64,000 bases of DNA from Phaseolus vulgaris (Eukaryota > Streptophyta > Magnoliopsida > Fabales > Fabaceae), in the NCBI RefSeq assembly GCF_000499845.2, contig NC_023754.2, forward strand, positions 26,140,611 to 26,204,610, given 5' to 3'. Each line of letters starts with the position of its first letter. Position 1 is the first letter of the stretch. The position numbers were made by a program, and so were the translations under genes. Positions 59,462-64,000 of the stretch are shown piece by piece. A model generated the notes under the pieces. That model saw only the letters and a program-made list of their open reading frames with translations. It did no database searches and had not been told where the DNA came from.

Positions 59462-62400
59462 ATGTGGAGGTTGAAGATAGGAGATGGAGGGAAGAATCCA
59501 TACATATTTAGCACAAACAATTTTGTAGGAAGACAAATTTGGGAGTTTGATTCTGAAGCAGGAACTGATGAAGAACGAGCCCAGGTGGAAGCTGCTCGTC
59601 AACATTTCTATCAAAATCGCTTTAAGCTCAAGGCTTGTGGTGATCGACTATGGCGATTTCAGGTACTTCTTCTTCTTTACTATCTGCACTAAAACCTCAT
59701 TCTTCAGGGCAAAAAGTGTAGTAAGCCATTGTTTAACTATTTTAAAATTATATTATTGTGTGGCATTTCGAAAAGGAAAGATATTAAAGAAATAAATAAT
59801 ATAAGTATATTTGTACAGATTTTGAGGGAAAAGAACTTCAAACAAAAAATAAGGAAAGTGAAGATAGAAGATGATGAAGAAATAACATGGGAGAAGGCTA
59901 CTCTCACCCTAAAGAGAACCTCTCATTACCTCTCCGCACTGCAAACTAGTGATGGCCATTGGCCTGCTCATCTTTCGGGTTCCCACTTTTTCCTTCCAAT
60001 CATGGTAACTTCAACTTATTTATTATTAGAAATAATTTTGTTAAAATATATCATATTTACTTTTTATTATTAGAATTTATTTAAAATTGGTTAATAAGTT
60101 TTAAAAACATAATTACTAAATTTCAATAAAAACTAAAATCAAACTTGTATTTCAATGATTTGGTAATCTAAGTTGAAATTTAGAAAATTATATGCATAAA
60201 CAATACTTTTATATTTCAGGTCATTTCTATATATAGCACGGGACATCTTGATTCTGTACTTCCGAAAGAATATCGTAAAGAAATTCTCCGTTACTTATAT
60301 AATCATCAGGTAAACTTGTTCAATTTCAATATACTCAATTTACATATATTTCTATCTTTTAATAAAAATTAAAAACAAAATACCACAATAAAAAGAATAC
60401 TAATGAGTAGTTTGATGTGAAGAATGAAGATGGAGGGTGGGGATTGCACATAGAGGGTCCTAGCACGATGTATGGTACCACACTGAATTATGTAAGTATG
60501 AGAATTCTTGGAGAAGGAGCAAATGACAATGCTTGTGCTAAGGCTAGAAAGTGGATTCATGATCATGGTAGCGTAACACATGTGCCTTCATGGGGAAAAT
60601 TTTGGCTTTCGGTATGAATATGATTTTATACAATTTAATAAATCAGTGAAATAAATGTAAGTTATTTCACTGATTTAAATTATGTTATTCTTGCAGGTAC
60701 TTGGTATAGTTGATTGGAGTGGATGCAACCCATTGCCGCCTGAATTTTGGATACTTCCCACTTTTCTCCCCATGCATCCTGGTTAAATTTTTTACTATTT
60801 AAGAAATATTACTAAATCATTTTTCAATTAACCATTATTGTATCTTATTTTTACCAAAAATAATGCAGCTAAAATGTGGTATTATTGTCGACATGTATAT
60901 ATGCCTATGTCATATATATATGGAAAAAGATTTGGGTGTCCAATCACACCATTGATTAGAGATTTAAGAGAAGAACTCTTTATTCAACCATATGATGAAA
61001 GTATGTGGAAGAAATCACGTCACAAATGTGCTAAGGTAATCCGTATTTTATCATTAATTGAACTATGTCACGATAAATTTATGAAAATTATAAATTTTTT
61101 AATTAAATTGTAAGAAGCGTACGTAATTAGTTCAATCAAAATTTAAAAGAAAAATGATTTCGAAATTTAGAAGAAAATACATTAATAAGGTGTGTATAAA
61201 CTGTATGACAAAAAGGATAATAGTGTATTTTACATATATGATGACAGGAAGACCTTTATTATCCCCATCATTGGATACAAGATCTAATATGGGATAGTGC
61301 TTATTTAGTTACTGAGTCACTTCTTACACGTTGGCCTTTCAATAAGTTGATTAGAGAAAAAGCACTTCAACTAACAATGAAGCTTATTCACTATGAAGAT
61401 GAAAATACTCGATATATAGATGGTGGGTGTGTGAACAAGGTAATTATCATAATTTTAAAGCATATATATTATTTTCTATAATGCATAAATTAAAATATTT
61501 AGTTTTTCTCCACAAAGAGATTTCATTCAAATTTTCCTATATCATATTTGTGTTTTGTAGGCTCTGTCTATGCTTGCATGTTGGGTAGAAGATCCAAATG
61601 GAGATGCTTTTAAGAAGCACATTGCAAGGGTCCCAGATTATTTATGGCTTTCAGAAGATGGAATGTGTCTACAGGTATAATACAACATGTATTGTCATTT
61701 TCTTTTTTCACTAAAACATTCTAATATCTAAATAAAACTCAATTACCATCATCTTATTTATACACTTGCAATACGATAGTAATTAAAGACGATAACTTAA
61801 TTAATGCAATTGTCTATATATAGGCACTTAGTACGCAATCATGGGATGCTGGTTTTATTGTTCAAGCTCTTCTTGCTACTAATCTAATTGATGATCTTGG
61901 TCCCACACTTGCAAAAGCACATGATTTTATCAAGAAATCTCAAGTGAGTATATGATAAAATTACAATTAAGAAACACCATTTTTAATTAATCTTCAATAC
62001 ATTCAGGACTAGATACTCATTAGTTTTATTAGGCAATAATGAATTGATATTGTCATATTATAGGTAGTAGAAAATCGTTCAGGAGATTTTAAGAGTATGT
62101 TTCATCACATTTCTAAAGGGTCTTGGACCCTTGCTGATAGAGACCATGCATTACAACTTTCTGACGGCACTGCAGAATGTATGAAGGTATTTAACTAATT
62201 AGGTTACAAAAAAATTAATTTGTTAAATAACTTATGGATATCAACATACATATGTTACATAGTTGTAACTAACTAATCATCCATGTTTCAGTGTTGTTTA
62301 CTTTTATCCATGTTACCAGAAGAGATTGTGGGAGAAAAATTGGAACCTGAAAGGTTATATGATTCAGTCAATTTTATATTGTCACTTCAGGTGAGTGTTA

Positions 62401-64000
62401 TAAAAAATTTGGCAGACACTTCTCAATTTTATGTGATTAATTTAGTAAACGATAGTCTATTCTCTTTATTTTTATGAAAATGGAAATTGAAAAAAGGTTG
62501 CATAAAGCGTACGAGTAATTTATATCTACTTAATTTAAAACATAATATACTATTTATCAAAGTAAAACATTTCTGTTTTTTCTATTGCTATAAAACAAGT
62601 TATTTTATTTTTGTTTTACTTCTTTTCAAGTTATATCGTATAAATGTTAAATTTACTCAGTCGCTTCTTTTTATATTAAGACTTTTGTTATAGTTTAAAC
62701 AAATTACATTAAATTTAACATTTTACTTCTAAAATTTTAGTTCGGCAAGCTCTTAAATAATTAATTAAAAAATTCTATAATTTAAAAATTAATTACAACG
62801 TTAAGTTCTTTTCACTTAAATTTTAATTGATTAGATTATGTTCATGTTTTTCTGTAATTTTTTTTATAATTTTCCTTTATCAATGTTTCTACACATTTAA
62901 ATTTGTGATATATGATATTTTTTTACTAAACTAGAAGTTTGATTACTAATGCAGAGTAAAAATGGAGGTGTAACTGTGTGGGAGCCAGCAATAGCTCAAA
63001 AGTGGTTGGAAGTAAGTTTGAATTAATGGTTTTTACAATATGGATAAATTTGTTAGCTAATGTAGATGTGACTTTTTTTTAATAATTTGTAGCATCTGAA
63101 TCCCGCGGAATTTCTAGCTGACATAGTAATTGAGCACGAGTATCTTGAGTGTAGTGGAGCAACAATTCAGGCTTTAGTGTTGTTCAAAAAACTATATCCA
63201 AATCATAGAAGGGAAGAGATAGATAATTTCATTGTCAAAGCAGCACAATTCATCGAAGATGAACAATTACCAAACGGAAATTGGCATGGGAACTGGGGAG
63301 TTTGCTTCACTTACGGTGCCTGGTTTGCAGTTGGAGGTTTAGTTGCTGCTGGAAAGTCTTACAGTAATTGTGTTGCCATTCGTAAAGCTGTGAAGTTTCT
63401 ACTCTCAATACAAAATGAGGATGGTGGTTGGGGAGAAAGTTATCTTTCATGTCCAATGAAGGTTTGTAATTAAATGGCTATTTGTGATTACAATTTCCAT
63501 TAACTTAAATGTCATTACTTATAAATATTAGTTAATGCATATGTGCAATGAAGACCTACGTGCCTCTTGAAGGGAATCGATCAAATATTGGTCAAACAGC
63601 TTGTGCTCTAATAGCTTTGATTCTTGGTGGTCAGGTATTCTCCTCATATGCACCTGTGTGATTTCAATATCTGTGGTATCTTGGATTTCAACATATGTGG
63701 TTTATTATTGTATCCAAAGTAAGTTTTTTTCTTACTCCTTTTCTAAATTTGCATGTAGGCTGAGAGAGATCCAACTCCTCTTCACCGTGCTGCAAAGTTA
63801 CTCATCAATTCTCAGTTAGAAGATGGTGATTGGCCCCAACAAGTACCTCTCAAATCTCTATCCTTTTGAATTAAGCCTCTTAGTTATGTAAAATTGTTTA
63901 ATGTTTGTGTGTGACTTAAATGTTGCAGGAAGCATTGGGGGTGTACAAGAGAAGTTGCTTGCTTCATTACCCATTCTATAGAACTGTTTTTCCGTTGCAG
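59462..64000 (+). CDS. Oxidosqualene cyclase copy 5, open but cut by the window edge
   Basis: Exons: 59462-59662, 59819-60004, 60220-60309, 60423-60611, 60697-60781, 60869-61035, 61248-61439, 61561-61674, 61824-61943, 62064-62186, 62292-62390, 62955-63011, 63093-63461, 63554-63634, 63759-63842, and 63929 to the window end, 743 codons without a stop. Very similar to copy 2. The product motif is MWYYCR and the acid motif DGTAE. Differences from copy 2: exon 4 has an in-frame 9-bp loss in the GGHNNAC loop (ANDNAC), exon 9 starts ALS, the QTAWAL motif in exon 14 is QTACAL (TGG to TGT), and ECTGST is ECSGAT. The last visible codon is CAG, giving FPLQ as in copy 2. About 14 codons of the expected C-terminus lie beyond the window. 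Confidence 0.92.

Overview
This window is nuclear DNA from a flowering plant. It is AT-rich, with intron-rich genes, plant-type mobile elements and plant gene fragments. The cyclase proteins look closest to legume beta-amyrin synthases, so I infer a legume (Fabaceae), possibly a bean or cowpea relative; the species cannot be fixed from this sequence alone.

The backbone is a cluster of 2,3-oxidosqualene cyclase (OSC, triterpene synthase) genes. Copy 1 (minus strand, 1207-1700) shows only exons 1-2 before the window edge. Copy 2 (11408-16104) and copy 3 (22251-27166) have complete 16-exon open models of 760 and 762 residues. Copy 4 (43914-50384) is more divergent and has lost the splice acceptor of exon 7. 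Copy 5 (59462-64000) is open but runs off the right edge in exon 16. A stub of exons 15-16 lies at 29190-29455. Copies 2, 3 and 5 share a striking change: the catalytic DCTAE motif reads DGTAE (copies 2 and 5) or DGTAG (copy 3). The acid Asp485 and the second partner Cys564 are kept. Copy 4 keeps DCTAE but is damaged elsewhere. The intact copies therefore carry the odd active site, and the copy with the canonical active site is the broken one.

The left flank (about 3.4-9.1 kb) holds broken genomic fragments of at least two unrelated genes on the minus strand: a lipoxygenase and the 5' half of an L-ascorbate oxidase, plus exon-like pieces of something unrecognised. A CACTA-type transposon end lies at 9058. 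The lipoxygenase exon is interrupted by a hAT-like insertion (3862-5123) that carries a GC-rich 26-bp minisatellite.

Between copies 3 and 4 sits a 9.4-kb Ty3/gypsy retrotransposon of the Tat type (30668-40080, minus strand, 5-bp target duplication ATGAC). It has a gag-pol frame with four in-frame stops, an 86-bp tandem array, and an antisense spliced gene with its own TATA box. It inserted into a duplicated copy of the 3' flank of OSC copy 2. A fragment of a second gag gene follows.

The right part contains a truncated F-box pseudogene (54108-54812) and a multi-kilobase upstream block (56.05-59.33 kb) that duplicates the one before copy 3 (19.08-21.9 kb). The cluster thus appears to have grown by segmental duplication of gene-plus-promoter modules. 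No tRNA, rRNA or CRISPR feature was seen. All similarity statements come from reading the sequence by eye, not from computed alignments.
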